The position numbers and the translations under genes were made by a program. From the NCBI GenBank assembly GCA_003165275.1, contig PLSW01000206.1, forward strand, positions 4,868 to 47,201: DNA of 42,334 bases, read 5' to 3'. The stretch is from Caulobacteraceae bacterium. Lineage in GTDB: Bacteria > Pseudomonadota > Alphaproteobacteria > Caulobacterales > Caulobacteraceae. A model generated the notes under the pieces. That model searched no databases. It was given only the letters and a program-made list of their open reading frames with translations, and was not told the origin of the DNA. Below are positions 17,038 through 24,045 of the stretch, one piece after another (position 1 is the stretch's first letter; every line of letters starts with the position of its first letter).

Positions 17038-18825
17038 TCAGGCCGGCGATCTGCTGCGATAGGTCGTCGTCGTCGCCGCCGCGGTTTCGGCGACGAACTG
17101 GCGCAGGGCCTGCACCAGTTCCGGCGTCAGCCGCGCGCGCACCCCAGGGTCCGCCCAGAAGGGGTTCATCACCACGCACCGCACCAGCACCAGGTGATCG
17201 ACGTCCCGCCGGCCGCGATAGCTCGCCACATGGCCGTCGATCAGGTCGGGGCAGGCCAGGGCCGACAATACGGTCCGTGACATGGAAAAGTCGGGCGATG
17301 CGGCGATGCGGGCCTGTACCGCCGCCGTGCGGGCGTTGGCGAGGCTGAGGGCTTCGCCGTCCTCGGCGATCGAGAAACAGAAGATGTTGGTGTCCGTCGG
17401 ATCGAGGGGACGCAGCAGCGGAACCCCTTCCGTCAGCGCCTCGCGGATGGCGCCGCAGGCCTCGATGGTGGAGCGCAGCACCGCGCCCAAGCCCTCCGGC
17501 CCGAAACCCAAGGTCTTGCCGACGAGCCAGGTGGCCGCCGCGCCGGTGGCCGGCCGCGATCCTTCCAGGGTGGTGGTCCAGGGCGCGGGACCCAGTTCCG
17601 CTCGCTCCACATAAGGCGCGGCGAAGGACGAGATCGTGTCGTGGTCTGCGTCCCGGACCAGAAGGGCGCCGCAGGCATAGGGCGCGTAGGCCAGCTTGTG
17701 CGGGTCGATGGTCACCGTGTCGGCCCGCCGCACCGCATGCAGCGCTCGCCTGCGCGCCGGCTTGAGCAGGGGTTCGTGCGGCCCCAGGGCGCAGAAGCAG
17801 CCGCCGTAGGCCGCATCGACGTGATGCCAGATGTCCAGCTCCTCGCCGGTTTCCAAGGCCGCCAGGTGGTCGGCGACGGCGTCGATGGGGTCGATCTCGC
17901 CCATCTCCGTCGAGCCGGCGACACTGACCACCATCAGCACCGGCCTCCCTTGCCCCCGCGCCTCCTCGATGCGGGCGGCAAGGCCGGCGACGCAGAGCCG
18001 CCCCTCGACGTCCACCGGCGCGGTCCAGAAGGCCTCCTCGCCCAGGCCGAACACGTTCGCCGCCTTCACCCAGGAATAGTGCTTGTGGCCGGGGGCGATC
18101 AGCACCGGACCGCGATAGGGCCGGCCACTGCAGCGGCCGATGCGCTCGGCCGCCGCGAACGGATTGCCGAGCACTAGGCTGCGGGCGCGCAGGGCCGCCT
18201 CGCTCACACCGAACTCCGCGATCAGGCTCCTGTAGCGCCGGGCGGTCATGTGGGCGGCGGCGAAGACGTCGAGGGGCCGGCCGAGCTCCTCGGCGAGGCA
18301 CAGGCCCAGCGCCAGCCGGTGATCCATGCGGTAGCGGGCGCGCCATACCGCCTCCAGATTGGCCACCGTGCCGCCGGAGGTGAAGTGGCCCCGCGCCGCG
18401 TTCGGATCGAACCCGATCATCTCGGCCAGCATCGCCACGGCCTCGGTTTCGATCACCGTGCCTACCTTCGAGGCCTCCTTGGATGAATTGTTCGGATTGT
18501 GCAGCAGAGCCGCGAAGTGTCCGAGCAGGGCGGGCAGCGCCAGCTCGGAGACCATGTGGCCCATGTAGCGGGGCGGATAGGTCGGCACCTCGCCGCGCAG
18601 CTGCTCGACCAGCTCGGCGAGCCGCTCGCGCAGACGCAGCTGTTCGCCCAGAAAGCGGGGCTCGGCCTGGTCGGCGCCGGAGATCGCCGCGGGATCGTCG
18701 CCGAACAGGCTCTTGCGCCAGTCGAACCAGTCGTCCAGCACCGACTGTAGCTGGCCCCTCACCCAGGCCTCGTTCTCGGACTTGGGTCCGAGGAAGTAGG
18801 GCTTAAACGGTGTCAGATCGGTCAT
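17038..18825 (-). CDS. Pyridoxal-phosphate-dependent decarboxylase (group II family)
   Basis: The likely start is ATG at 18825 (MTDLTPFKPYFLGPKSENEA), giving 595 residues; the 665-residue track version adds a poor upstream segment. The fold-type I motifs are clear: HFTSGGTVANLEA around residue 150, WHHVDAAYGG with the pyridine-nitrogen aspartate D337, and TIDPHKLAYAPYACG with the PLP lysine K377. The family includes glutamate, aspartate and aromatic amino-acid decarboxylases; the specificity cannot be read. It is the first gene of the minus arm, and an FNR-like box lies about 50 bases upstream of its start, in the promoter region shared with the Rid gene. Confidence 0.88.
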   Translation of the reverse strand: MTDLTPFKPYFLGPKSENEAWVRGQLQSVLDDWFDWRKSLFGDDPAAISGADQAEPRFLGEQLRLRERLAELVEQLRGEVPTYPPRYMGHMVSELALPALLGHFAALLHNPNNSSKEASKVGTVIETEAVAMLAEMIGFDPNAARGHFTSGGTVANLEAVWRARYRMDHRLALGLCLAEELGRPLDVFAAAHMTARRYRSLIAEFGVSEAALRARSLVLGNPFAAAERIGRCSGRPYRGPVLIAPGHKHYSWVKAANVFGLGEEAFWTAPVDVEGRLCVAGLAARIEEARGQGRPVLMVVSVAGSTEMGEIDPIDAVADHLAALETGEELDIWHHVDAAYGGCFCALGPHEPLLKPARRRALHAVRRADTVTIDPHKLAYAPYACGALLVRDADHDTISSFAAPYVERAELGPAPWTTTLEGSRPATGAAATWLVGKTLGFGPEGLGAVLRSTIEACGAIREALTEGVPLLRPLDPTDTNIFCFSIAEDGEALSLANARTAAVQARIAASPDFSMSRTVLSALACPDLIDGHVASYRGRRDVDHLVLVRCVVMNPFWADPGVRARLTPELVQALRQFVAETAAATTTTYRSRSPA

Positions 18826-18871
18826 GGCGCTCTCGTTGCGCCAGCCTTCGCCGGTCGGGCGACGGTCGGCA

Positions 18872-18885
18872 TTGATGACGATCAC
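18872..18885. promoter_or_regulatory. FNR/FixK-type box, PLP-decarboxylase side
   Basis: TTGATgacgATCAC matches TTGAT-N4-ATCAA at nine of ten positions. It is centred about 54 bases upstream of the PLP decarboxylase start codon, in the 208-base divergent intergenic region. This position suits a class II activator site with a short leader, although no clear -10 is visible. Confidence 0.65.
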
Positions 18886-18958
18886 AATCGGGCCGCCTTC
18901 GGACCGATCGGCGCGACAAGTCGGCGATGCATCCGGTGAAGCCGGGCCAAGCGCGTCA

Positions 18959-18972
18959 ATGATCCAGATCAA
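18959..18972. promoter_or_regulatory. FNR/FixK-type box, Rid side
   Basis: ATGATccagATCAA matches the FNR/FixK consensus at nine of ten positions. It is centred about 69 bases upstream of the Rid-gene ATG. Together with the box at 18872 it gives each divergent arm its own nearby site. Confidence 0.65.
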
Positions 18973-19033
18973 GGACGACGGGCGCCGAAGCGCCGACACA
19001 AGCGCCAGTTGGGCGTTGAAAGGTCGGCGGGCC

Positions 19034-20200
19034 ATGGGCGTAGAAACCTTGACGGGCTCCCGGTGCAGGAGTTTCGCCGGTCCCGGCGGTGGGACGGAGC
19101 ACTATATTTCCGTCGAGGCGCATCCGGGCCTGGGCCTCGCCGCCCAGATCGCCCAGGTGGAGGCGCGCTATGCAGACGCCCGGGAATCCCTCGGCCTCGC
19201 CGAAGACACCGCGATCTTCCGGCGCATCTTCGTCAGCGACGCCATGAATCAGGCGGCCGTCGTGCGCGGTAGCAGCCTCGCCGCCTCGACCGCCGCCGGC
19301 CCCGTCGCCATTTCCCTGGTCCAGCAGCCGCCGCTTCCCGGCGCCAAGATCGCGCTCCTCGCCTACCATGTCGCGGGGGACGACAGCGTCAGGAAGCAAC
19401 GCCTTTCAAAGCACAACCTGCTGGTCGAGAAGCACGGGCGCCGGCACCTGTGGACCACCGGTCTCTGCGCGGGCGAAACCCGTTCGGACGCCTCCCCGGC
19501 GACCCAGACCCGCGCCATATTCGGCGAGTTGATCGAGGCGCTGGCCGACGAGGGCGCGAGCCTGCGCGACAACTGCCTGCGCACCTGGCTCTATCTCAAG
19601 GACGTCGACGTCTTCTACCAGGGCATGGTCGACAGCCGCGGCGCGGTCTTCGCCGAGCAGGGGCTGACCGGCGACACCCACTTCATCGCCAGCACCGGCA
19701 TCGAGGGCGCCTGCGCCCACCGCTACGACCTGGTGGCGATGGACGCCTATTCGAACCTCGATGTGGACGAGGCCCAGGTGTCCTACCTGAACGACTTCGA
19801 CCGCCTGTGCCCGACCAAGGACTACAACGTCCATTTCGAGCGCGGTTCCAAGGTGGCCTATGCCGATCGCGCGCATCACTTCATCTCGGGAACGGCCAGC
19901 ATCGACAAATACGGCGAGGTCGTCCACCTCGGCGACGTTCTGCGGCAGTTCGACTACGCCATCGACAACGTCGAGGCCCTGCTGCGCTCAGGCGCGGCGC
20001 AGCTCGACGACCTGATGCATCTGATCGTCTATCTGCGCGATCCCAGCGACCACTCCGCCATCGCGCGACGTCTGGCCGAGCGCTTCCCCGACCTGCCGAC
20101 GGTCATCGTGCAGGGCGCCGTCTGCCGACCGCAGTGGCTGGTGGAGGTGGAAGGCGTCGCCATCGCCGCCAACGACGCCCCGACCCTTCCGCCATTCTGA
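19034..20200 (+). CDS. Rid (YjgF/chorismatase-like) family protein
   Basis: The real start is probably ATG at 19034 (MGVETLTGSRCRSFAGPGGG), giving 388 residues; the track version adds 70 residues antisense to the PLP gene. Two Rid-like halves are visible. The C-terminal one (residues about 250-385) has FISGTASIDKYGEVVHLGDVLRQ, LDDLMHLIVYLRD and VVQ-like IVQGAVCRPQWLVEVEGVAIA, where the Arg of CRP takes the place of the RidA substrate arginine. The long two-part layout recalls the FkbO/Hyg5/XanB2 chorismatase branch, so it may be a hydrolase of a chorismate-like ester instead of an imine deaminase. It lies first in the plus arm, divergent from enzymes that make enamine/imine intermediates. Confidence 0.8.
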   Translation: MGVETLTGSRCRSFAGPGGGTEHYISVEAHPGLGLAAQIAQVEARYADARESLGLAEDTAIFRRIFVSDAMNQAAVVRGSSLAASTAAGPVAISLVQQPPLPGAKIALLAYHVAGDDSVRKQRLSKHNLLVEKHGRRHLWTTGLCAGETRSDASPATQTRAIFGELIEALADEGASLRDNCLRTWLYLKDVDVFYQGMVDSRGAVFAEQGLTGDTHFIASTGIEGACAHRYDLVAMDAYSNLDVDEAQVSYLNDFDRLCPTKDYNVHFERGSKVAYADRAHHFISGTASIDKYGEVVHLGDVLRQFDYAIDNVEALLRSGAAQLDDLMHLIVYLRDPSDHSAIARRLAERFPDLPTVIVQGAVCRPQWLVEVEGVAIAANDAPTLPPF

Positions 20201-20234
20201 AGCCCGCCCGAGGCCGCGACCCGAGGACCCCCGC

Positions 20235-20912
20235 ATGATCGAAGCCGACACCAAGTTCGCCTTGCTCGACGAGGCGGAGATCAGGGCCGCGACCCTGCGC
20301 CACGACCCCTATGACTTCGCCTTCGTCGAACAGGCTATCGCGCCGCGCTACAAGGACGAGGTGCTGGCCGATGCGCCGGTGATCCCGGACCGGGGCAGCT
20401 ATGGTCTGCCCAACCTCAACTACGGCCCGGCCTTCGGCAAGGTGATCAAGGACCTGCTCAGCCCGCGGTTCCGGGGGCTGATGGAGGAGAAGTTCGACCT
20501 CGACCTCAGCAAGAGCCCGCCGGTCGTGCTGATGATGGGCAACACCACCGGCCACTACAACGAAGGCTACGCCCACCCCGATTCCAGGCACAAGATCGTC
20601 ACCGTCCTGCTCGGCTTCACCCGCGAGTGGCCCTATGAGCGCGGCCGCCTGCGGGTGCTGCGCAGCAGCGATCGCAACGATTCCGCCTTCGAGTTCGCGC
20701 CGGAGTTCGGGCGCATGCTGATGTTCAAGGTCTGCGACCACTCCTGGCACGGCTTCCTGCCCCAGAAGGGGCCGCGGATGAGCCTGCAGCTCTGTTTCGT
20801 GGACTCCGAAGCCTATGTGCGCCGCGAGTATTGGCGGCATGGGGCCAGCGCCTTCGCCAAATCCGTCCCCCTGCTGCGCAAGGTGCTCGACTGGGCGCCG
20901 AAGATCGCCTGA
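20235..20912 (+). CDS. 2-oxoglutarate/Fe(II)-dependent oxygenase-like protein (first)
   Basis: This 225-residue protein has the double-stranded beta-helix signature: an HxD pair H114-x-D116 (GYAHPDSRHKIVTVLLGF), distal H172 (DHSWHGFLP) and R181 for 2-oxoglutarate (KGPRMSLQLCFV). The pattern resembles prolyl-4-hydroxylase-type small oxygenases. GAGG precedes the ATG. It follows the Rid gene by 34 bases and precedes a second, distantly related oxygenase by 20 bases, so the three are an operon. Substrate unknown; hydroxylation of a small molecule made by the divergent enzymes is plausible. Confidence 0.8.
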   Translation: MIEADTKFALLDEAEIRAATLRHDPYDFAFVEQAIAPRYKDEVLADAPVIPDRGSYGLPNLNYGPAFGKVIKDLLSPRFRGLMEEKFDLDLSKSPPVVLMMGNTTGHYNEGYAHPDSRHKIVTVLLGFTREWPYERGRLRVLRSSDRNDSAFEFAPEFGRMLMFKVCDHSWHGFLPQKGPRMSLQLCFVDSEAYVRREYWRHGASAFAKSVPLLRKVLDWAPKIA

Positions 20913-20932
20913 TCCGACCCCGAGGCCCGGCC

Positions 20933-21613
20933 ATGACCTTCCCTCCCCTGCCCTCCGTCGACGAGGTCGCCGCCCATTTCGGCCGGGCCCTGGTCCAGTC
21001 CCAATGCGACAACGCGCCCTACCGGCACTGGCGGCTGACGGACGTCCTGCCGGAGAGCATGGCCGTCGGCGTGCTGACCCTGCCGATCGCGCCGCCGTTC
21101 ATCGACGACTGCGGCGGGGTGCGCGACCTGCACAACAACAGCCGCTGCTTCTTCGCCCCCCGCCTGCGCTCGCGCTTCCCCGCCTGCGATATCCTCGCCG
21201 AAGCCATGCAGCGGCCGCAGGTCGCAAGACTGTTCGAAGACATCTGTGAAATCAAGGTCGAAGGCGGATTTCTTCGCATGGAATATATCCAGGACACCGA
21301 CGGCGCCTGGCTCGAACCACATCGGGACATCAAGGAAAAGCTGTTCTCGATGGTCATCTACCTGTGCACCGGTCCGGACGCCGAGACCTGGGGCACGGAC
21401 ATCTACGACGACGAGCGGCGATGGGTGGGCAGGAGCTCGGCGGCCTTCAATTCCGCAGTGATCTTCGTGGCGGGTCCCAACACCTGGCACGGCTTCGACA
21501 AGCGCCCGATCGAGGGCGTCCGCCGGCTGATGGAGATCAACTACGTCGACGCCAGCTGGCGCGACCGCGATCAGTTGGCGTTTCCCGATCGGCCCATCGT
21601 CGTCGCCCGCTGA
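20933..21613 (+). CDS. 2-oxoglutarate/Fe(II)-dependent oxygenase (second)
   Basis: The real start is ATG at 20933 (MTFPPLPSVDEVAAHFGRAL), giving 226 residues; the 260-residue track form overlaps the previous gene out of frame. Iron ligands are H130-x-D132 (LEPHRDIKEKLFSMVIYL) and H186 (NTWHGF), with R197/R198 (GVRRLMEINYV) for the 2-oxoglutarate carboxylate. All catalytic residues of the 2OG-Fe(II) superfamily are present. It shares the HxD...K and WHGF context with the preceding gene, which suggests an old duplication. It is the last gene of the plus arm and is followed by a hairpin at 21633-21663. Confidence 0.85.
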   Translation: MTFPPLPSVDEVAAHFGRALVQSQCDNAPYRHWRLTDVLPESMAVGVLTLPIAPPFIDDCGGVRDLHNNSRCFFAPRLRSRFPACDILAEAMQRPQVARLFEDICEIKVEGGFLRMEYIQDTDGAWLEPHRDIKEKLFSMVIYLCTGPDAETWGTDIYDDERRWVGRSSAAFNSAVIFVAGPNTWHGFDKRPIEGVRRLMEINYVDASWRDRDQLAFPDRPIVVAR

Positions 21614-21632
21614 GCCGCGCGGCCGCGCCTGG

Positions 21633-21663
21633 CCTCCCGATCCGGCTCAGCCGGTCCGGGAGG
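21633..21663 (+). terminator. Hairpin after the oxygenase operon
   Basis: cctcccg (21633-21639) pairs with cgggagg (21657-21663), with further ccggct/agccgg pairing inside and two mismatches. It lies 20 bases past the second oxygenase stop. No T-run follows, so rho-independent termination is only possible, not sure. Confidence 0.4.
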
Positions 21664-21666
21664 CGT

Positions 21667-21970
21667 TCAGGCGCACGGTTCTATTCGGCGGCGATCGCCC
21701 TGGGGCTCCGCCGCGACCGGCTTGGTCTGGACGCTGCGACGGCCGTCAAGCCCGACCGGGACGTCCCCCGGGCAGGGTCACCCGCCGCACCACCCGATGC
21801 TGCGAGCCGTAGTCGGCGACGGCGTAGGGCTGGGTGGCGCGGTTGCCCCAGATCGCCACGTCCCCCACCCGCCAGGCCCAGCGCGCCGTGTTTTCCGGAC
21901 GGGTGACATAGGCTTGCAGGGCCTCGAACAGCTTGAGGGATTCCGGCACGGTCAGGCCGACGAAGCGGCG
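21667..21970 (-). pseudogene. TauD/TfdA dioxygenase, C-terminal remnant
   Basis: On the minus strand the sequence from about 21970 reads RRFVGLTVPESLKLFEALQ, then AYVTRPENTARWAWRVGDVAIWGNRATQ, then PYAVADYGSQHRVVRRVTLPG. This is the C-terminal third of a TauD/TfdA-type 2-oxoglutarate dioxygenase. Everything N-terminal is missing. A run of five G (CCCGGGGGA, near 21770) shifts the frame; removing one G restores GDVPVGLDGRRSVQTKP up to a stop at 21667. The distal iron-ligand histidine expected in RATxH is proline (RATQP). Truncation, frameshift and loss of the ligand all point to a dead gene. Family relatives use taurine, sulphonates or aryloxy acids. Confidence 0.8.
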
Positions 21971-22162
21971 GAGCGCTGGGACTATCGCATCATCATCACC
22001 TACGCAGACCCCGCCGGCGCCACCCACGAGACCCAGGTCGAACACGAACTCTTCCCCGACCGCAGCGCCCTGAAGCGCGACGAGCAGACCCGGTGGGAAT
22101 TGACGCTCAATCACTGGGATCTGCCGATTCACGACATTGATCCCCATGCGACGGGCGACTGA
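21971..22162 (+). pseudogene. C-terminal fragment of an unknown gene
   Basis: From the edge of the tauD remnant the plus strand reads RWDYRIIITYADPAGATHET and on to LNHWDLPIHDIDPHATGD, then a stop at 22162. The composition is that of a genuine soluble protein, with no in-frame start other than by reading through the antisense of tauD. I take it as the tail of a truncated gene fused to the tauD remnant by a deletion or rearrangement. The family is not recognised. It could instead be the end of a small new fusion ORF beginning at 21722, but the first 80 residues of that ORF are antisense noise. Confidence 0.45.
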
Positions 22163-22391
22163 CGGCGATCCGCCGATCCGGCCTATTTGAACGCCAGCGC
22201 CGCAGCATGCGCGACTTTGCGCCGATCCGCGCGGGTCGGCGCACCACTATATCCACTTCCACAAATTGCAGCGGGCTCTATCAGCCGCTATAGGTCCCGG
22301 CTGACCTGCCGACGACCGGATTCAACCCGCCTGTCGCCGCTGCGGGCCGCTTCGAGGCCATTCGGCAACATCTAGGGCGCCAACTTACCGC

Positions 22392-22880
22392 ATGGACACG
22401 CCTCGACCCAAACTGAGCAAGCCGCCGGCGGAGCTTGAGATTCTGACGCGGCTGGACCTCTACTTTTCGGTCCGACATACCGCCAGAACGTTCCGCATGT
22501 TCGGCGAAATATTTGACCACGACTACGATAAGGTCGCGATATTTCTGTCGGTCGCCGAGGTCTGCTTCCAGTCCGCATTTCATCTGGCGCCGATCGAGAA
22601 CAGCCCCGTCGATATCGAGCGCGTCTATTCCGAGGTGGCCACATCCGGTCTTTCCATCATGACCATCGGTGAAATCACTGGGATTCCCCGAGAGACCGTT
22701 CGCCGCAAAGTCAAAAGTCTCGTCGATGACAAACATTTGGCGGCGAATACGGACACAAACACGATTTACCTCCCTGCTTCGGTGGTGATCTCACAGCGAT
22801 TTCTTCCCATATTCAACTCACATCTAGCGGACGCCGCGCAGTTTGTTAAGGCCGTGAAATTTTACCACAAGCCGGACTGA
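22392..22880 (+). CDS. Winged-helix DNA-binding protein
   Basis: This 162-residue protein has a C-terminal winged helix-turn-helix (residues about 80-125): SIMTIGEITGIPRETVRRKVKSLVDDKHL, of the MarR/Crp-like type, followed by a short helical tail. The N-terminal 75 residues (LDLYFSVRHTARTFRMFGEIFDHDY) are helical and probably mediate dimerisation. The base composition is less GC-rich than the neighbouring metabolic genes. No cyclic-nucleotide domain or cysteine sensor is visible. The start ATG at 22392 has no clear ribosome site. Target unknown; the gene converges on the TetR gene downstream. Confidence 0.75.
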   Translation: MDTPRPKLSKPPAELEILTRLDLYFSVRHTARTFRMFGEIFDHDYDKVAIFLSVAEVCFQSAFHLAPIENSPVDIERVYSEVATSGLSIMTIGEITGIPRETVRRKVKSLVDDKHLAANTDTNTIYLPASVVISQRFLPIFNSHLADAAQFVKAVKFYHKPD

Positions 22881-22915
22881 GCGGGCGCGACGGCGTCCAT
22901 ACCTTCCTCCTCGCC

Positions 22916-23539
22916 TCAGCCATAGGACCTGAGTCTTGGCGGTTCCCTGGACTCCTCCGCGGCGACATTCATCACGGCGTCATCCAGCATATCGAGAAGC
23001 CGTTCGAACCCGCGATCGCATTCCAGCGGCGTAGCGCCGCGACCCGCGTTCTCGGCGCTGATAAACCCTTCAAGGGCGGCGCCCACGCAGCTGGCCACCT
23101 CGCGGATGACGGTCGGCGCAAGGCCGTAGCTCGCCAGGACCCGCTCCCGGATAGCCAAGTAGCCCCGCTGGGCCGCCGCGAACCCATCACAGTCCGTGCG
23201 CGCCGGGCGTAGCGCGACGCAGAGCAGTGTCGGGTGCGCTTGGCCATACGCACGCAACAGTCTGGCATAGACTTCCAGCGCATCCCGGCCGCGGCGGTTT
23301 GCAACCCCCTCCGCGAGCACGTCGTTCAGTTCAAGCAGGACCTTCCACCCCAGTGCGTCACGCATCGCATCTTCGCCAGCGAACATTTTCAATATGTAGG
23401 CGGATGACACCAATAGCTCTTGGGCGACGAGCTTTACAAAATCAGGATTTTGGCCATTTCTATCGCTGATCGACTTGGCGACGGCCAAAATCCTGGCCTT
23501 GTCGATCGCCTTCTTACCAAAGGTTGGCCGTCTGCCCAC
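22916..23539 (-). CDS. TetR family transcriptional regulator
   Basis: This 207-residue protein has a TetR-type N-terminus (ARILAVAKSISDRNGQNPDFVKLVAQELLVSSAYILKMFAGEDAM), where the recognition helix corresponds to SSAYILKMF, and a C-terminal all-helical ligand domain (ALEVYARLLRAYGQAHPTLLCVAL) similar to the WHG/TetR_C_33 type. It is transcribed away from kdpA, and the 506-base region between them contains an imperfect inverted repeat that may be its operator. It might control kdpA, itself, or both. Confidence 0.8.
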   Translation of the reverse strand: MGRRPTFGKKAIDKARILAVAKSISDRNGQNPDFVKLVAQELLVSSAYILKMFAGEDAMRDALGWKVLLELNDVLAEGVANRRGRDALEVYARLLRAYGQAHPTLLCVALRPARTDCDGFAAAQRGYLAIRERVLASYGLAPTVIREVASCVGAALEGFISAENAGRGATPLECDRGFERLLDMLDDAVMNVAAEESREPPRLRSYG

Positions 23540-24045
23540 AGCAACTCTCCGACATCAACCCTGCGCCTTGCCTGTGCAGCTCGGCACGCCGCCGACGGCG
23601 AGAAGCCTCCCCGCCACCGGAACATAAGCGTGTGCATCATTTTGGGTCGATATCAACCATCATGGGCGATAAATTCATGCACACATTGTCAGGCGGCGTC
23701 GCCCTTGTCGTGGCTGCAGCCGCAGCAGCGCTCGGGACACGTTGAGTTATTATTCATTTTTTTCAATAACTTTTGATCGCGCGACGCCGTGCCCCCCTCA
23801 GAATGGCGATCGGCTGCGCCCCATCAGACCACGTGCATTTTCGTGTTCACATACGCCGGATGTGACGCCAAATTAGGCTGATTTTGCCCACTTTCCTCTC
23901 GGCCTGCGACGCCGATGGATTAGTGATCGACGGCGCGCTAGTAGTCCTGTCTAAACCCTATGGCAGGATGGGCGGCTGGAACGATGCGCCTTGATACGAC
24001 CGACCCGGCGATAGCGGCTCCGTCGCCTGGAAGCGCACGTCGTCA
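23540..24045. promoter_or_regulatory. Divergent intergenic region, TetR/kdpA
   Basis: This 506-base region has no confident gene. It holds the inverted repeat gtgtgcatcatttt (23630-23643) / aaattcatgcacac (23671-23684), matching at 12 of 14 positions, about 90 bases upstream of the TetR start. An AT-rich stretch follows at about 23745-23775. A 27-codon ORF at 23662-23745 (MGDKFMHTLSGG...) with a hydrophobic core has no ribosome site and is not called. Confidence 0.45.

Noticed and set aside
15245-18346. 1033-residue ORF as one fused protein
   Set aside because: Its first 460 residues are an out-of-frame reading of the PLP decarboxylase gene; the ThDP enzyme has its own start at 16948 with a strong ribosome site.
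23662-23745. 27-codon ORF with hydrophobic core, a possible KdpF-like peptide
   Set aside because: It has no ribosome site, lies 300 bases from kdpA, and the alanine-rich stretch can arise by chance in GC-rich DNA.
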